Notes: generated by a model from the sequence alone, not told the origin. A DNA stretch of 64,000 nucleotides from Pseudomonadales bacterium (GCA_019090455.1 JAHRWA010000074.1:190038-254037), one strand, 5' to 3'; counted from the first letter of the stretch, positions 21,550-30,935 are shown. Translations and numbers: made by a program.

Positions 21550-22942
21550 GAGTAGTCTCCGGTTTCAGAATGGGTTTCTTCATGTGCGCATACCCCAGTA
21601 GGATATGAGAGCAGGCTAGCAGAAACCAAAAGTACTTGTGATTGGTGCCACTGAGAAAGAGTAAAAATAAGATAACACTCAAGTAGGCTAGGCCTATATG
21701 GGTCACAAGGTCTGCGCTGGCAATGTCTTTATTTCTGATGAAAATGATTCTGGCTCGGGAATAGTTATTGGCTCCCAAACCAACCGCAGCGAGAAAACAC
21801 CCGATTCCAAACAATCCTGTTTCGGCTGCGACTTCAAGATAAGTATTGTGGGCGCGCCGAAAAATATCCGGGTTCTTTTCACTGAGATTAAAGGCAATAG
21901 AGTAGCCACTTTTCGCGTAAAGGGTAGGGAATGTACCCGGACCCGCACCAAAGAATGGATGCTCCTTTAGGGCATTTGCGCCGACGATGATATAAGAGGT
22001 TCGACGTCCCAGTGAGCGGTCATCAACTGATTTAATGCCGGAGGTAATCCCAGCCAGTGACTTGATTCTATCGACGTATTTTTCCGGCATCACGATGGAG
22101 ACCACTATTAAACCGAAGACACCTGCGATAAAGAACAACACTAATTGACGAGGATGAATTCTGGGTATGCGCTTTTGATGGTGCCAACCCATGGTTGCGA
22201 TGACTAACGCTAACACCACCAGACCTGAGCGCGAGAATGTTTTGACAAATGCCACTAGCAATACCGCCAAAGAACCCGCCCAAAAAATCCGAAGTAACGA
22301 TGTACGACTTTGAAAAATTAAGAAAATAGCGAGAGGAATTGCGGTGGTGAGTAGCAAGGCAAAGTAGTTTGGGTCTGACAATAGCCCCGTACTTCTTTCA
22401 TCACCAGTATCTGAGGCGGTTAGAATCGCCAGTCCTGAAGTGGCCGCCACACTGATGACCAGGGCTCTCATTACCCAGAGAAAATCAATACGTTCTTTTA
22501 CCGTTAGTGTAATGACAAAGAGAATGATGGCGATGACAAGTTGGCGTAGGGTATTGTAGGAGAGACCGATATAAGGTGTTTCAAAACTACTGACAATGGA
22601 GACAATAAAGAGTCCCCCTACTCCCCACCAAAGGGGCGTAGACAAGTTGTTGAGAGCGCTGCTTCGAAAAACGATGCGTAGCGCGAGAACACCGATTAAT
22701 GCCATCCCAATTAACTTTGATCCCGATAGAAATGAGCTACCGGCAAAGAAACCCTCAAAGGGTACGAGGAAGATAAGTCCCAACAGTCCCCACTCCGGTC
22801 GAGCAAAAAGGACAAAAGCGCCGATGATGGCAACAGCAAGTCCTGGGGCTAAAAAATAATAGGGCGTCAGTAGTAGTACCCCAGAGATGGCCATCAATAC
22901 GATTGCGGCGAAGTAGTATCGTGCATCAGGGTATCTCGCCAT
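21542..22942 (-). CDS. Wzy-type polysaccharide polymerase / O-antigen ligase family protein
   Basis: 466-residue membrane protein with about 10-12 helices and a large periplasmic loop containing GRRTSYIIVGANALKEHP followed by FFGAGPGTFPTLY, the O-antigen ligase (Wzy_C) signature. In this locus it most likely polymerises flipped repeat units. It starts one base after the end of the preceding GT4 gene's direction of transcription, tightly packed. Confidence 0.82.
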   Translation of the reverse strand: MARYPDARYYFAAIVLMAISGVLLLTPYYFLAPGLAVAIIGAFVLFARPEWGLLGLIFLVPFEGFFAGSSFLSGSKLIGMALIGVLALRIVFRSSALNNLSTPLWWGVGGLFIVSIVSSFETPYIGLSYNTLRQLVIAIILFVITLTVKERIDFLWVMRALVISVAATSGLAILTASDTGDERSTGLLSDPNYFALLLTTAIPLAIFLIFQSRTSLLRIFWAGSLAVLLVAFVKTFSRSGLVVLALVIATMGWHHQKRIPRIHPRQLVLFFIAGVFGLIVVSIVMPEKYVDRIKSLAGITSGIKSVDDRSLGRRTSYIIVGANALKEHPFFGAGPGTFPTLYAKSGYSIAFNLSEKNPDIFRRAHNTYLEVAAETGLFGIGCFLAAVGLGANNYSRARIIFIRNKDIASADLVTHIGLAYLSVILFLLFLSGTNHKYFWFLLACSHILLGYAHMKKPILKPETTHD

Positions 22943-22943
22943 A

Positions 22944-24116
22944 TCAGACGCAGGCCTCTTGATAATAATTCGTCAGCTTCATCGATTGGGTATTCATGCA
23001 ATGGTGTTCGTTGACCTTATCGAATGCCCCCTTGAGAATATCGTTGCGCAGTTTATCCTCGGTTATTAAGTTAAGGCACGCGCGGCAGAAGTCTTCATGA
23101 TGGCCGGTGTCCACTAGCATCCCAGTGACGGTGTTTTCGATAAGGTTGGGCATGCCGCCTACATTGGTACTAACGATGGCGGTTTTAAGTGCCATCGCCT
23201 CCAGTGCGACTAGTGGTGTACCTTCTGTTTTTGATGTGATCGCAAGCAGCGTGCTCGCTTCGAGTAGCGCTGCAGCATCCTTTCTGTAACCCGCCAGTTT
23301 TATATGCTGTTGAAGCTGGTGTTGAATAATATAGTTTTCTAGTTGTTCCTTCTGGGGACCGGAACCAATGATGAGACCTCGGATGTTATTGTCTTTCTTA
23401 ATTAATAATGAGAGGACTTCAAGGAAAAAAAGTGGGTTTTTTTCATCGCTAAGACGCCCCAGGAAACTAATGACGTTATTGTTATAATTCCAACCAAATT
23501 CTTTAAACGGGTTGACATCCTCTGACCTCCTATCTTGTTTAGGGGGTATAGGAATCGCGTTTTTAACAATAACTAATTTTTTCGGTTGTACACCAAAATG
23601 TTGGTATGTTTTAAGAATGGTATCTGTGACGCAGATAATTTTCTTGACGGAATAGAATCGGCAGATCGTTTTCCCAATTAAATTGTAGAGTTTTGATTTC
23701 GAATTGCGTGCCGTAAATCCGTGTTGCGTAACTAACATAGGAAGGCGGAAATAGAGACTGGCCAACATGGCAATCACCAGCGCTTTATATCCGTGTGCGT
23801 GTAAAACGCATTGTTTCGGAACGCTAGATCGCGATTTTACTAAGTGTCGCAATTGTTGTAGCGCAGGGGCGAGTTGATTCGCGGTGGTATAAAATTGTGT
23901 ATTCGTCGTGTCGTTGACCGCCGCCGCGAAATCTTGAACAGAGGTTACGTCATTGCAGAGACATAGAACATCGAAACGATGGCGAGCCATACTCTTGCAT
24001 TGATTGGCGACAACGTGCTCTGCACCAAAAAAGCCAGAGGAACTAATAATGTGGATGACGGAAGGTAAGTCATCGTCTAGTTCATTAGCCACTTCACTAT
24101 TCCATTCACTGACCAT
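22944..24116 (-). CDS. Glycosyltransferase family 4
   Basis: 390-residue GT-B enzyme. The N-terminal Rossmann part begins VIHIISSSGFFGAEHVV. The C-terminal part has FLGRLSDEKNPLFFLEVL and the EGTPLVALEAMALKTAIVST donor-binding E-x7-E motif. Its start overlaps the preceding Wzz-type gene by 40 bases, a longer overlap than elsewhere in the locus; a later start is not obvious because the first beta strand begins at about residue 19. Confidence 0.87.
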   Translation of the reverse strand: MVSEWNSEVANELDDDLPSVIHIISSSGFFGAEHVVANQCKSMARHRFDVLCLCNDVTSVQDFAAAVNDTTNTQFYTTANQLAPALQQLRHLVKSRSSVPKQCVLHAHGYKALVIAMLASLYFRLPMLVTQHGFTARNSKSKLYNLIGKTICRFYSVKKIICVTDTILKTYQHFGVQPKKLVIVKNAIPIPPKQDRRSEDVNPFKEFGWNYNNNVISFLGRLSDEKNPLFFLEVLSLLIKKDNNIRGLIIGSGPQKEQLENYIIQHQLQQHIKLAGYRKDAAALLEASTLLAITSKTEGTPLVALEAMALKTAIVSTNVGGMPNLIENTVTGMLVDTGHHEDFCRACLNLITEDKLRNDILKGAFDKVNEHHCMNTQSMKLTNYYQEACV

Positions 24117-25672
24117 TCAAAAGGTTCAATATCCTCAACCACATCCATATCGTCGAAACAGGCAATTAAAGGAATACCCAGTTGCTCTTCAATTTGATCA
24201 GGAAATTTAAATCGGTGATCAAAAAATTCTTTGAGTAGCCCTAAGGTAATGGAGATGAGTAAGCCGGCCACCAGTCCAATCAAAACAACGAGGAGAGGTT
24301 TCGGAGAGCTAGGTTGCTTGGGTATGATGGGTCGAGTGAGAATTCGAACGTTGGTCAGTTGATCCATGTCAGAAAATTCTTCTGATCGTTTCTCTTCGTA
24401 TTGTTGACTGTATTTGAAATAGGCATCATTGACTGCTTCCAATTCGGTGGACAGTTCTGATTCTGCTGCAGCGACTGTTTTTAATACTCTCGTGCGCTCG
24501 CCAAATCGGCGTATTCTTTCGAGTTTCGATGTGGATAGGGATTCAATAACTTGTAATGCTTTATAACGCTCCGTAATTCTGTTTTGAATTAGCGTAATGA
24601 GTCTCTCTTTTTGTAGTTTTATTCGGCGAATTAATTTCGTCACCTTTGGGCTATCGACTCTAAACGAAAGTCGTGCATTCGCATATTCGCTGTGGAGTCT
24701 GGCTATTTCTCGACTCTCTTCTTTCATCTCTGTGTCGATGTAGACATCACGACCTGTGCCGCTACTGCCACCAAAAGAGAAGGGGAAAGTACTTTTGGTG
24801 ACATCGGCTTTTTTCAAACTGGCAAGCTGTTCTTCCAAATAGATAAGCCATTGGGTATTTTCAAGATGCTTATCCTGGAGTTGATCCAGTGCTCGACGTT
24901 CAGCGTTAATGTTTCCTAATGTTAGGCTTAATTCTTCTCGAGGATGAGATACATTATTATCGTTGAACAGCACCAATTTTTGTTGTTCTATTTCATTTAG
25001 CCGTTTTCGGTAACTCTTTTTCTTTTGTAGCAGAAATTCATTCGGCGCATCATTCAGCAAAAGCTCATGGCGTTTAATCAAGTATTGGTCCATGAGTTCG
25101 TTGACAATTATTTGTGCAAGGGTAGGGTCTTCACTTTCATAGCTGAGGCTAATCACGTTTGAACCTGGAATGGTAGCAATGGTTAAGCTACTGAGGACCA
25201 TGTCAGTGTATTGGTCGATAGCGTCGCCATGGGGGTCAGATTCCGATTCAGTCATCATTGATCTCAGCGGTGCTGTGATGTGGGTTTCAATTGGCAGACT
25301 AATCCATTCATTTATCCATTCATCGATGAATGACACTTCTTCTGTGAATACGCCTTTTTCATAGAGTGCTGCAACAGAACTACGAATAAGGGGAATTGAG
25401 CGGATAATATTATTTTCAGTTTCCATGTCTGATAGGCTGACGGGAATATAGCGAGCACTACTTTGTGCCAGAGCGCCTTGGGGGCCTTGCTGAATTTTTT
25501 TGGAAAGTACGATTATTTCCCCCGTCACAGTGAAAGTGTCAGTTAATGCTAATGGGACGAGAAAAGAGATAACCGCGAAACCAATAAATATTCTTTTAAT
25601 AAAAAGAGTATTGGCAAAAAACATACCGAGAAACTCTCGGATATAGCCACTCTGAATGTTCGAACTGCTCAT
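24077..25672 (-). CDS. Wzz/GumC-type polysaccharide co-polymerase
   Basis: 531-residue inner-membrane protein that sets chain length and links polymerisation to export. It has a membrane helix near residues 28-44, a long periplasmic coiled-coil domain (about 200-420) and a second helix near 465-485 after the PxxP-type segment RPIIPKQPSSPKP. It ends with a short cytoplasmic tail and carries no kinase domain; the kinase-like partner is encoded separately at 26788-27411. Confidence 0.87.
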   Translation of the reverse strand: MSSSNIQSGYIREFLGMFFANTLFIKRIFIGFAVISFLVPLALTDTFTVTGEIIVLSKKIQQGPQGALAQSSARYIPVSLSDMETENNIIRSIPLIRSSVAALYEKGVFTEEVSFIDEWINEWISLPIETHITAPLRSMMTESESDPHGDAIDQYTDMVLSSLTIATIPGSNVISLSYESEDPTLAQIIVNELMDQYLIKRHELLLNDAPNEFLLQKKKSYRKRLNEIEQQKLVLFNDNNVSHPREELSLTLGNINAERRALDQLQDKHLENTQWLIYLEEQLASLKKADVTKSTFPFSFGGSSGTGRDVYIDTEMKEESREIARLHSEYANARLSFRVDSPKVTKLIRRIKLQKERLITLIQNRITERYKALQVIESLSTSKLERIRRFGERTRVLKTVAAAESELSTELEAVNDAYFKYSQQYEEKRSEEFSDMDQLTNVRILTRPIIPKQPSSPKPLLVVLIGLVAGLLISITLGLLKEFFDHRFKFPDQIEEQLGIPLIACFDDMDVVEDIEPFEWSVNGIVKWLMN

Positions 25673-25702
25673 CTGTTGTACCTATTGTTTTCTTTATCGG
25701 AA

Positions 25703-26791
25703 TTACTCGTTGGTATCGCTGGTGGTAATTCTTCCTTTGTCATCGACTCGATAGGAAAAGCCCATACCAAATCCATTAAACAGCATGGCTGAACTGACTT
25801 GTCGTGCTACGTTAGCAGTGGATGCCAATTTTGTTCTCGGTAAAAAGATGACATCGTCGGCTTGTAGAACGCCGAGTGATCCAAACTTGTTAGCTTTTAA
25901 GGCGGCCTTGAGATTGTAAACTTTCGCCTCCACTTGTGTTCCTTGACGACGTAACAAGAGCACGGACTCGAGTTTGGCTTGTCGGCTAGCACCACCCGCC
26001 ATGGCAAGGGCTTCGAATAAGGTAATTGAGCGCGTGATGAGGTGGGAGCCTGGACTATTCACTTCACCCATCACATAGAAATAACGAGGATGAGTCTTGT
26101 GGACAAAGAGATTGACTTTGAGATTGGGATTGACAGTTTGGTAGTGTGTGTTTGCGATGGATTGGATTTCCCGCAGAGACTTGCTTTTGACATCAATTTC
26201 TCCAATGAGAGGAAAGGAGACGCGGTAATCGCTACGCACGGTTAACAGTCGCGATCGTCCGTAGTTGGGGTGGTCCAAAGACCGTTGCAATTGCTTGAGG
26301 TGTACCTGGTATTCTTTTATGGATACGTAAAAGTTAGGCTCTTTTAATATGGGTTGGTAGAGCTTAGTGAGAAGATCCTTGATTTGAGTGGTGGTTCGGT
26401 CGCTTACCTTAACGTCACCGACAAAGGGCAGCGAGATATAGCCATCAGGTCGTACTTGATGAATGTCATTGTATTCGGAAGCGGTTAAAAATTTAATCTC
26501 AATTAAGTCGTGGGGTGCAGTTCGGTATATTTCATTCGATAAGGTATCAAATTGGAAGAACACATCAATTACGTCCTCTGGATGCAGTGTGTGTTGTGTC
26601 GGAGGACGTAATCCTTTTCCTGAAACTTGGCCGTCGGTAGCGGTACTGGTACTCCCAGCTTCTTTCGTACCATCAATGTTTTTAGCGCTTTCAATATTAA
26701 GGAAGTATTGTTTTTCAGTTGGGACCACGCCGCAGGATAGCAATAAGCAGCTGGCTAATACGATAAGACCGAGTTTCATTCTGTTTTTCAT
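25703..26791 (-). CDS. Outer-membrane polysaccharide export lipoprotein (Wza/OPX)
   Basis: 362 residues with a lipoprotein signal (ASCLLLSC, lipidated Cys about residue 20). It contains a poly-export domain (HPEDVIDVFFQF ... VRPDGYISLPFVGDVKV, about 75-140) and SLBB-like repeats (YVMGEVNSPGSH near 245). It should form the export channel across the periplasm and outer membrane. Its ATG overlaps the stop of the upstream BY-kinase-like gene (four bases). Confidence 0.88.
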   Translation of the reverse strand: MKNRMKLGLIVLASCLLLSCGVVPTEKQYFLNIESAKNIDGTKEAGSTSTATDGQVSGKGLRPPTQHTLHPEDVIDVFFQFDTLSNEIYRTAPHDLIEIKFLTASEYNDIHQVRPDGYISLPFVGDVKVSDRTTTQIKDLLTKLYQPILKEPNFYVSIKEYQVHLKQLQRSLDHPNYGRSRLLTVRSDYRVSFPLIGEIDVKSKSLREIQSIANTHYQTVNPNLKVNLFVHKTHPRYFYVMGEVNSPGSHLITRSITLFEALAMAGGASRQAKLESVLLLRRQGTQVEAKVYNLKAALKANKFGSLGVLQADDVIFLPRTKLASTANVARQVSSAMLFNGFGMGFSYRVDDKGRITTSDTNE

Positions 26792-27411
26792 AACCAGTTA
26801 TAGACCCATTGCGGTACATAATATTTACGTTTGTTGAATATGGCGCCGATGAGTGTGGCACCCGCTTGGCTCAGTTTCCGTTGCGCGGCTCTTGCCACTT
26901 CCCAGCGTGTATCTTCGCCGGCAATGACTAAAACGACACCGTCGAAGGCGGAGGCAAGTGCCAGCCCTTTAGCCGATTCGTGTATAGGGGGGGCATCAAA
27001 GAGGATGTAATCATAATCCAATAACAGCTTGTCGAGCATGTTTTGCAAAATCTCTCTGTCCTTCACTTGGCTAGTATCCTGATCCAATTTGCCGTACGCC
27101 AGGACGTCGAAGTGGTAGGGATAAGGGTGATCTATCCAGCTACCAACATGCTCAATATTGTCTTTGCTATCCACATTGACATAGCCCCATTCCTCTTGGA
27201 GATCAAAATGGGTGCTAATTCTGTTGGCGTGGTAGTTGCCGTCAATGAGAAGAATCTTCTCCGAGACATTCGTGGCCAATGCTTCGGCTAGCGAGATGGC
27301 TATGGTTGAGGTGCCCATATCCCGTGATGGCGCCGTAATATAGAGCGTTTTGACTTTTTTATCTAAAATAGTTGAAGTCAAATTCAATCGGGTGGGGTTG
27401 ATCGTCCGCAT
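26788..27411 (-). CDS. BY-kinase-like ATPase of polysaccharide export, degenerate Walker A
   Basis: 207-residue CpsD/CapB/MinD-superfamily protein, partner of the separate Wzz-type protein. KTLYITAPSRDMGTSTIAI takes the Walker A position but the usual GK(S/T) lysine is replaced. Walker A-prime is ILLIDGNYHANRIS, and Walker B is YILFDAPPIHE. The C-terminus (RKYYVPQWVYNWL) has three Tyr but no long Tyr cluster. It may be a catalytically weak or purely regulatory member; other degenerate members are known in export loci. Confidence 0.75.
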   Translation of the reverse strand: MRTINPTRLNLTSTILDKKVKTLYITAPSRDMGTSTIAISLAEALATNVSEKILLIDGNYHANRISTHFDLQEEWGYVNVDSKDNIEHVGSWIDHPYPYHFDVLAYGKLDQDTSQVKDREILQNMLDKLLLDYDYILFDAPPIHESAKGLALASAFDGVVLVIAGEDTRWEVARAAQRKLSQAGATLIGAIFNKRKYYVPQWVYNWL

Positions 27412-27502
27412 AACTTCCTTGAATAAGTGGGGTACATGTTATTAACGATAGAAGGTTACACCACATGCAGGGGGAAAAGTGCTCAAGATATTGATTTTTT
27501 AT

Positions 27503-27542
27503 ATATTGTTAGCTAACAATATCGAAGAGAGGGGGTTGTCAA
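27503..27542 (-). promoter_or_regulatory. Promoter/operator candidate with 20-bp perfect palindrome
   Basis: ATATTGTTAGCTAACAATAT at 27503-27522 is a perfect palindrome. On the minus strand a consensus TTGACA lies at 27542-27537, about 15 bases upstream of TATTGT inside the palindrome. This sits in the 148-bp gap between the priming phosphotransferase and the kinase-like gene, so it may give the export genes their own regulated promoter. No T-run follows, which argues against a terminator. Confidence 0.5.
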
Positions 27543-27559
27543 AAAAGAGAGACGCCAAT

Positions 27560-28447
27560 TTAGTAGGCGCCATCCCCTCTGATCACAGTTAAAGGTGTTT
27601 TTAATAGGATAATGAGATCGGATAGTGGGCCTTGCTTCGCGATGTATTCCTCATCCAATTTGACTCTCCCGTCAAATCCGATATTGCTACGACCCGATAT
27701 CTGCCAAATTCCGGTTAATCCTGGGTAAGCGGCTAAGCGTGTCAGATGGTGTGGTTCGTAAGTGCTGGCGCAAAAAGAAGTGGGGCGTGGGCCGACCAAA
27801 CGCATGTCCCCATTCAATACATTAAGGAACTGTGGTAATTCATCTAAACTGTATTTTCGAAGGAAAGCGCCAATTTTCGTGATTCTGGGATCATTCTTGG
27901 CTTTGAAATCGGGTGAGCTGTCCTCATGTTGATTTAAATGCGCTATTTCAGCTTTTAATGCTTCGGCGTTATTGACCATGGTTCTGAATTTGAACATGTT
28001 AAAGCGTCGCCCCATATACCCAGTGCGTTTTTGGTAGAAGAACACGGGACCTTTACTGGTTAATTTAATTAAGATGGCGATGCAAAGCATTAAAGGCGAA
28101 ATGAGAGCTAGTGCGATTGCGGCAATCGAGGAGTCGATCAGTCTTTTGGTCAAAGAGAGATTCCAGCTGCTTCCTTTGTTCTTGCGTCCAGTCAACCAGC
28201 AGTTATATTCACTCTGGCGAGCATCTTGAATTCTATTACGCAATTGTCTGTTCGAGCGTTTGCAAGTGCCAGTCGTCTCAGTAGTCTCTCTAAGGTGAGC
28301 ATTTCCCATGTGAATTTGTTGTCCGTTTACTGCAGGTATTGAATGAAGGCTGATGCCAGATGTAGCGAATGGAGTCGCATTAGTGTCAGAAAAATTGACA
28401 CTTTTTCTATTCAACATGGGTGTAAAATCTAATGAGCTATGAGGCAC
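27560..28447 (-). CDS. Undecaprenyl-phosphate sugar phosphotransferase (priming enzyme)
   Basis: 295-residue polyprenol phosphosugar-1-phosphate transferase of the WcaJ/WbaP catalytic-domain type. Residues about 1-95 are polar and unrelated to the usual four-helix domain. LTKRLIDSSIAAIALALISPLML is the re-entrant membrane helix, FKFRTM the basic motif, and KYSLDELPQFLNVLNGDM contains the catalytic Asp-Glu. RLVGPRP and YPGLTGIWQISGRS complete the signature. It starts repeat-unit assembly by moving a sugar phosphate to undecaprenyl phosphate. It is first in the exopolysaccharide locus. Confidence 0.9.
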   Translation of the reverse strand: MPHSSLDFTPMLNRKSVNFSDTNATPFATSGISLHSIPAVNGQQIHMGNAHLRETTETTGTCKRSNRQLRNRIQDARQSEYNCWLTGRKNKGSSWNLSLTKRLIDSSIAAIALALISPLMLCIAILIKLTSKGPVFFYQKRTGYMGRRFNMFKFRTMVNNAEALKAEIAHLNQHEDSSPDFKAKNDPRITKIGAFLRKYSLDELPQFLNVLNGDMRLVGPRPTSFCASTYEPHHLTRLAAYPGLTGIWQISGRSNIGFDGRVKLDEEYIAKQGPLSDLIILLKTPLTVIRGDGAY

Positions 28448-28848
28448 TATTTCGTTCTCCCGATATGACGTAGAATTACTGGGAGCATTTCGATCCGTGA
28501 ATGCTTCTGGATGATACTAATCTTTTGCTTATTAGCTATTGGTTATAAAAAACGATTATTATTATGTGAACAGAGTCTCATTGTATTGGCGTGAGTGTTT
28601 AAAAACAATCGTTTGGACTGATCTTTACAACTCTGAACAGTCAGTAACATCATTTTGTGAGGCAACCGTCTTTCTTTGCTTGATATTGAAATTTAATAAG
28701 CTACGTCCGGCTGCCAATGTAACCATAAACCTTTATATGTAAGTCAATTTGTAACATTTGGGTGTTGCTGATTTACAGTCCATAATTAAGTCTAAAATGT
28801 TGATAAAATTGAGTGGTAAAGCCACGTTTAGGGTTTGGTGATCTGTAT
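28448..28848. other. Divergent intergenic region, no gene seen
   Basis: This 401-bp A+T-rich spacer separates the priming enzyme (minus) from the FemAB-like gene (plus) and must hold their promoters. The short open frame across 28539-28742 has no Shine-Dalgarno sequence or recognisable product and is not called. No convincing promoter pair or strong hairpin was identified. Confidence 0.5.
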
Positions 28849-29991
28849 ATGAGTGGTTTTGATGTCAGCTGGTTCGACAATGTAAGCTCTGCAGTGACGC
28901 CCGTCGAATACGATGGTTTGATAGAGAGAGTGCCTGGTGCAACCGTTTTCAACTCTTGGCCCTGGGTGACTGCTTGCAGCGACCACCTATTATCAAATGA
29001 GGCCATTAGCGTGTTAACGATTCGTTCGAGGGACGAGACGTTGATCGCGATAGCACTAACAGTGGTAAAAATCGAGAATTTGTATGGCATAAGGACTAAA
29101 GTCGCTCGTTTTGTTGGCGTGCCTTATGGGGATCGTTTTTCGCTGTTAGTCGATCCTAAAATCGATAAATTGATGCCTGTTTTTTTAGACAATCTCATCA
29201 ACCATGCTCCGGATTCTTGGGACTATTTTGTTTGGAACGAGTATTTGGAAGATGCAGAGATTGATCCGAAAATTGAATCTTGGGCCAAGGGTTCTCACCC
29301 GCGATTTTATAAAATCGCAACCTCTCATTGCCCTGTGTTACCACTGTCGACTCTGACTCGGGAGGAGATGGAAAAATCGTATTCTAAAAATATGAAAACA
29401 AGATTGCGTCGTGGTAGAAAGAAGTTGCAAGCAGCGGGTGATGTGGAGATTACTCATTATCGACCGGATGAAAATAAAGTCGCCGCACTTCTAGATGAAA
29501 TTAGAGCCGTTGAGGAACGAAGTTGGAAGGGTGAGGATGGTGTCGGTATTTTTTCTCGTGGGAGTTTTGCATTTTTCAAAGATGTGTCTCAGCGTTTAGC
29601 GAAACGCCAATTATTGGATGTGGCTGAAATCAGGATTAATGGTGAGTTGGCTACCTATCGATATGGGTTTTGTTATAGAGGGGTGTTTCTCGATTATAAC
29701 TTAGCGTTTCTGCCAGAGTATAAAAAAATTGGCTTAGGTCGGATTTTATTGGATGAAATAATCCTGAGTGCTTTAGATAATGGGTATTCTGCTTTGGATG
29801 GATCTCGAGTCGGGGTGAACTCAAGACACTTACTTTTTGAACGCACGGAAAAAACCGTGAGGCATTTGAGATGGTATTGGTATAGCAATAGCTTTAAGGG
29901 TTTATGTATCCAATTCATTATAGAATTTGCCAAGCCTATGGGGAGAAAATGGCGGGATAAAATCAATGCCCTTTTAAATGATAAAAATTAG
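28849..29991 (+). CDS. FemAB/BioF2-like GNAT-fold acyltransferase
   Basis: 380-residue protein of the FemAB-like, double GNAT-fold group (acetyltransferase family 6). The segments MKTRLRRGRKKLQAAGDVEITHY and AEIRINGELATYRYGFCYRG, followed by ANLAFLPEYKKIGLGRILLDEII-type sequence, match the C-terminal domain that binds an acyl carrier. Such genes often flank exopolysaccharide loci, sometimes for acylating the polymer. The ATG at 28849 is preferred to a GTG at 28813, which lacks a ribosome site. Its TAG overlaps the TAA of the convergent neighbour. Confidence 0.75.
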   Translation: MSGFDVSWFDNVSSAVTPVEYDGLIERVPGATVFNSWPWVTACSDHLLSNEAISVLTIRSRDETLIAIALTVVKIENLYGIRTKVARFVGVPYGDRFSLLVDPKIDKLMPVFLDNLINHAPDSWDYFVWNEYLEDAEIDPKIESWAKGSHPRFYKIATSHCPVLPLSTLTREEMEKSYSKNMKTRLRRGRKKLQAAGDVEITHYRPDENKVAALLDEIRAVEERSWKGEDGVGIFSRGSFAFFKDVSQRLAKRQLLDVAEIRINGELATYRYGFCYRGVFLDYNLAFLPEYKKIGLGRILLDEIILSALDNGYSALDGSRVGVNSRHLLFERTEKTVRHLRWYWYSNSFKGLCIQFIIEFAKPMGRKWRDKINALLNDKN

Positions 29992-30734
29992 CGATCCCTT
30001 TTTTGACGTTGTTTATGTTTGTTGAAATCGTCGTATCGATTTTTGCTGTACTTTTCAGACTGGAACCAACGCATATTGAATAATTGATGCATATAGAGAA
30101 CTTCCCCCATTTCTTCAAAGCCCAAGTGAAATTGGATACGCAATGAGGGTATATTTGTTGCTTCCACGGTACAGTAGTTGGTAGTCATTCCCTTTTCTTG
30201 CCATTCGTTCCATGCGGTGTGGCATAAATCAACGCTGACGTGCTTGTTACGAAATGGTTTACACACCTCAGCTGCAAATTGAAATGTTTGGTGTGGTTTT
30301 ACCTTGAAGTTATATTGATAGTGGTGAACGTCATCATAGTCTGTGTTTGAAAACCACAGAATGGCAATGACGTCACCGGTTTTGGTGCAGAAAGAGGCGT
30401 AGCCTGTCTTCCCTAACGTTAAAAGCTTTTTGTAGACTTCGATGTGTTGCTCAAAGTGGGTGCGGCAAGCGGGTAGATCGGCTTCGGAAAGCTGCCGGCT
30501 TTGCCACAGTGAGGAGTCTTTGTATTTTTTTCTGGGCTTACTCAAACCTAATTCGAGTAACACCAAAGTCCTTCTGCGGTAAATGAGTTTGGCAAATATT
30601 TTTTTTAGAATGCCGCTGAAACCGACCTCTTGTATGCCTTGTGATAACTTGTTTATTAAAGTGCTGTCAGTCACCGGAATGCTTTCTCCCCAATTATTGG
30701 AATGTGTTTTTTTTCCAAAAGTGTTAGTTGTCAA
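29988..30734 (-). CDS. GNAT-like acetyltransferase, putative
   Basis: 248-residue protein. The C-terminal half resembles a GNAT domain: EVCKPFRNKHVSVDLC at the acetyl-CoA loop region, then TVEATNIPSLRIQFHLGFEEMGEVLYM, the usual final helix and strand. The N-terminal 90 residues are basic and unassigned. Substrate is unknown; position beside the FemAB-like gene and the exopolysaccharide locus hints at a role in sugar or polymer modification. The stop codon overlaps that of the plus-strand gene. Confidence 0.6.
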   Translation of the reverse strand: MTTNTFGKKTHSNNWGESIPVTDSTLINKLSQGIQEVGFSGILKKIFAKLIYRRRTLVLLELGLSKPRKKYKDSSLWQSRQLSEADLPACRTHFEQHIEVYKKLLTLGKTGYASFCTKTGDVIAILWFSNTDYDDVHHYQYNFKVKPHQTFQFAAEVCKPFRNKHVSVDLCHTAWNEWQEKGMTTNYCTVEATNIPSLRIQFHLGFEEMGEVLYMHQLFNMRWFQSEKYSKNRYDDFNKHKQRQKRDR

Positions 30735-30935
30735 AATTCGACACCCAATTTAACCTAATCTACATTACAAAGCAGAGCAAGCTTCGGGATTCTTTACTCT
30801 CCTAACGTTTTATTTTGACATCATTGCGTTTATTCCAATGCGAATTACAATGTTTGCTGAGTCAGCGTTTTTTGTACAAATGTCTCTTGCAACACATTCT
30901 GGAATAGGCTCCATCCAAGGGGGGTAGGAAGCAAT

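Noticed and set aside
28539..28742. 67-codon frame upstream of the FemAB-like gene
   Set aside because: No Shine-Dalgarno sequence and no recognisable product; lies in A+T-rich spacer.
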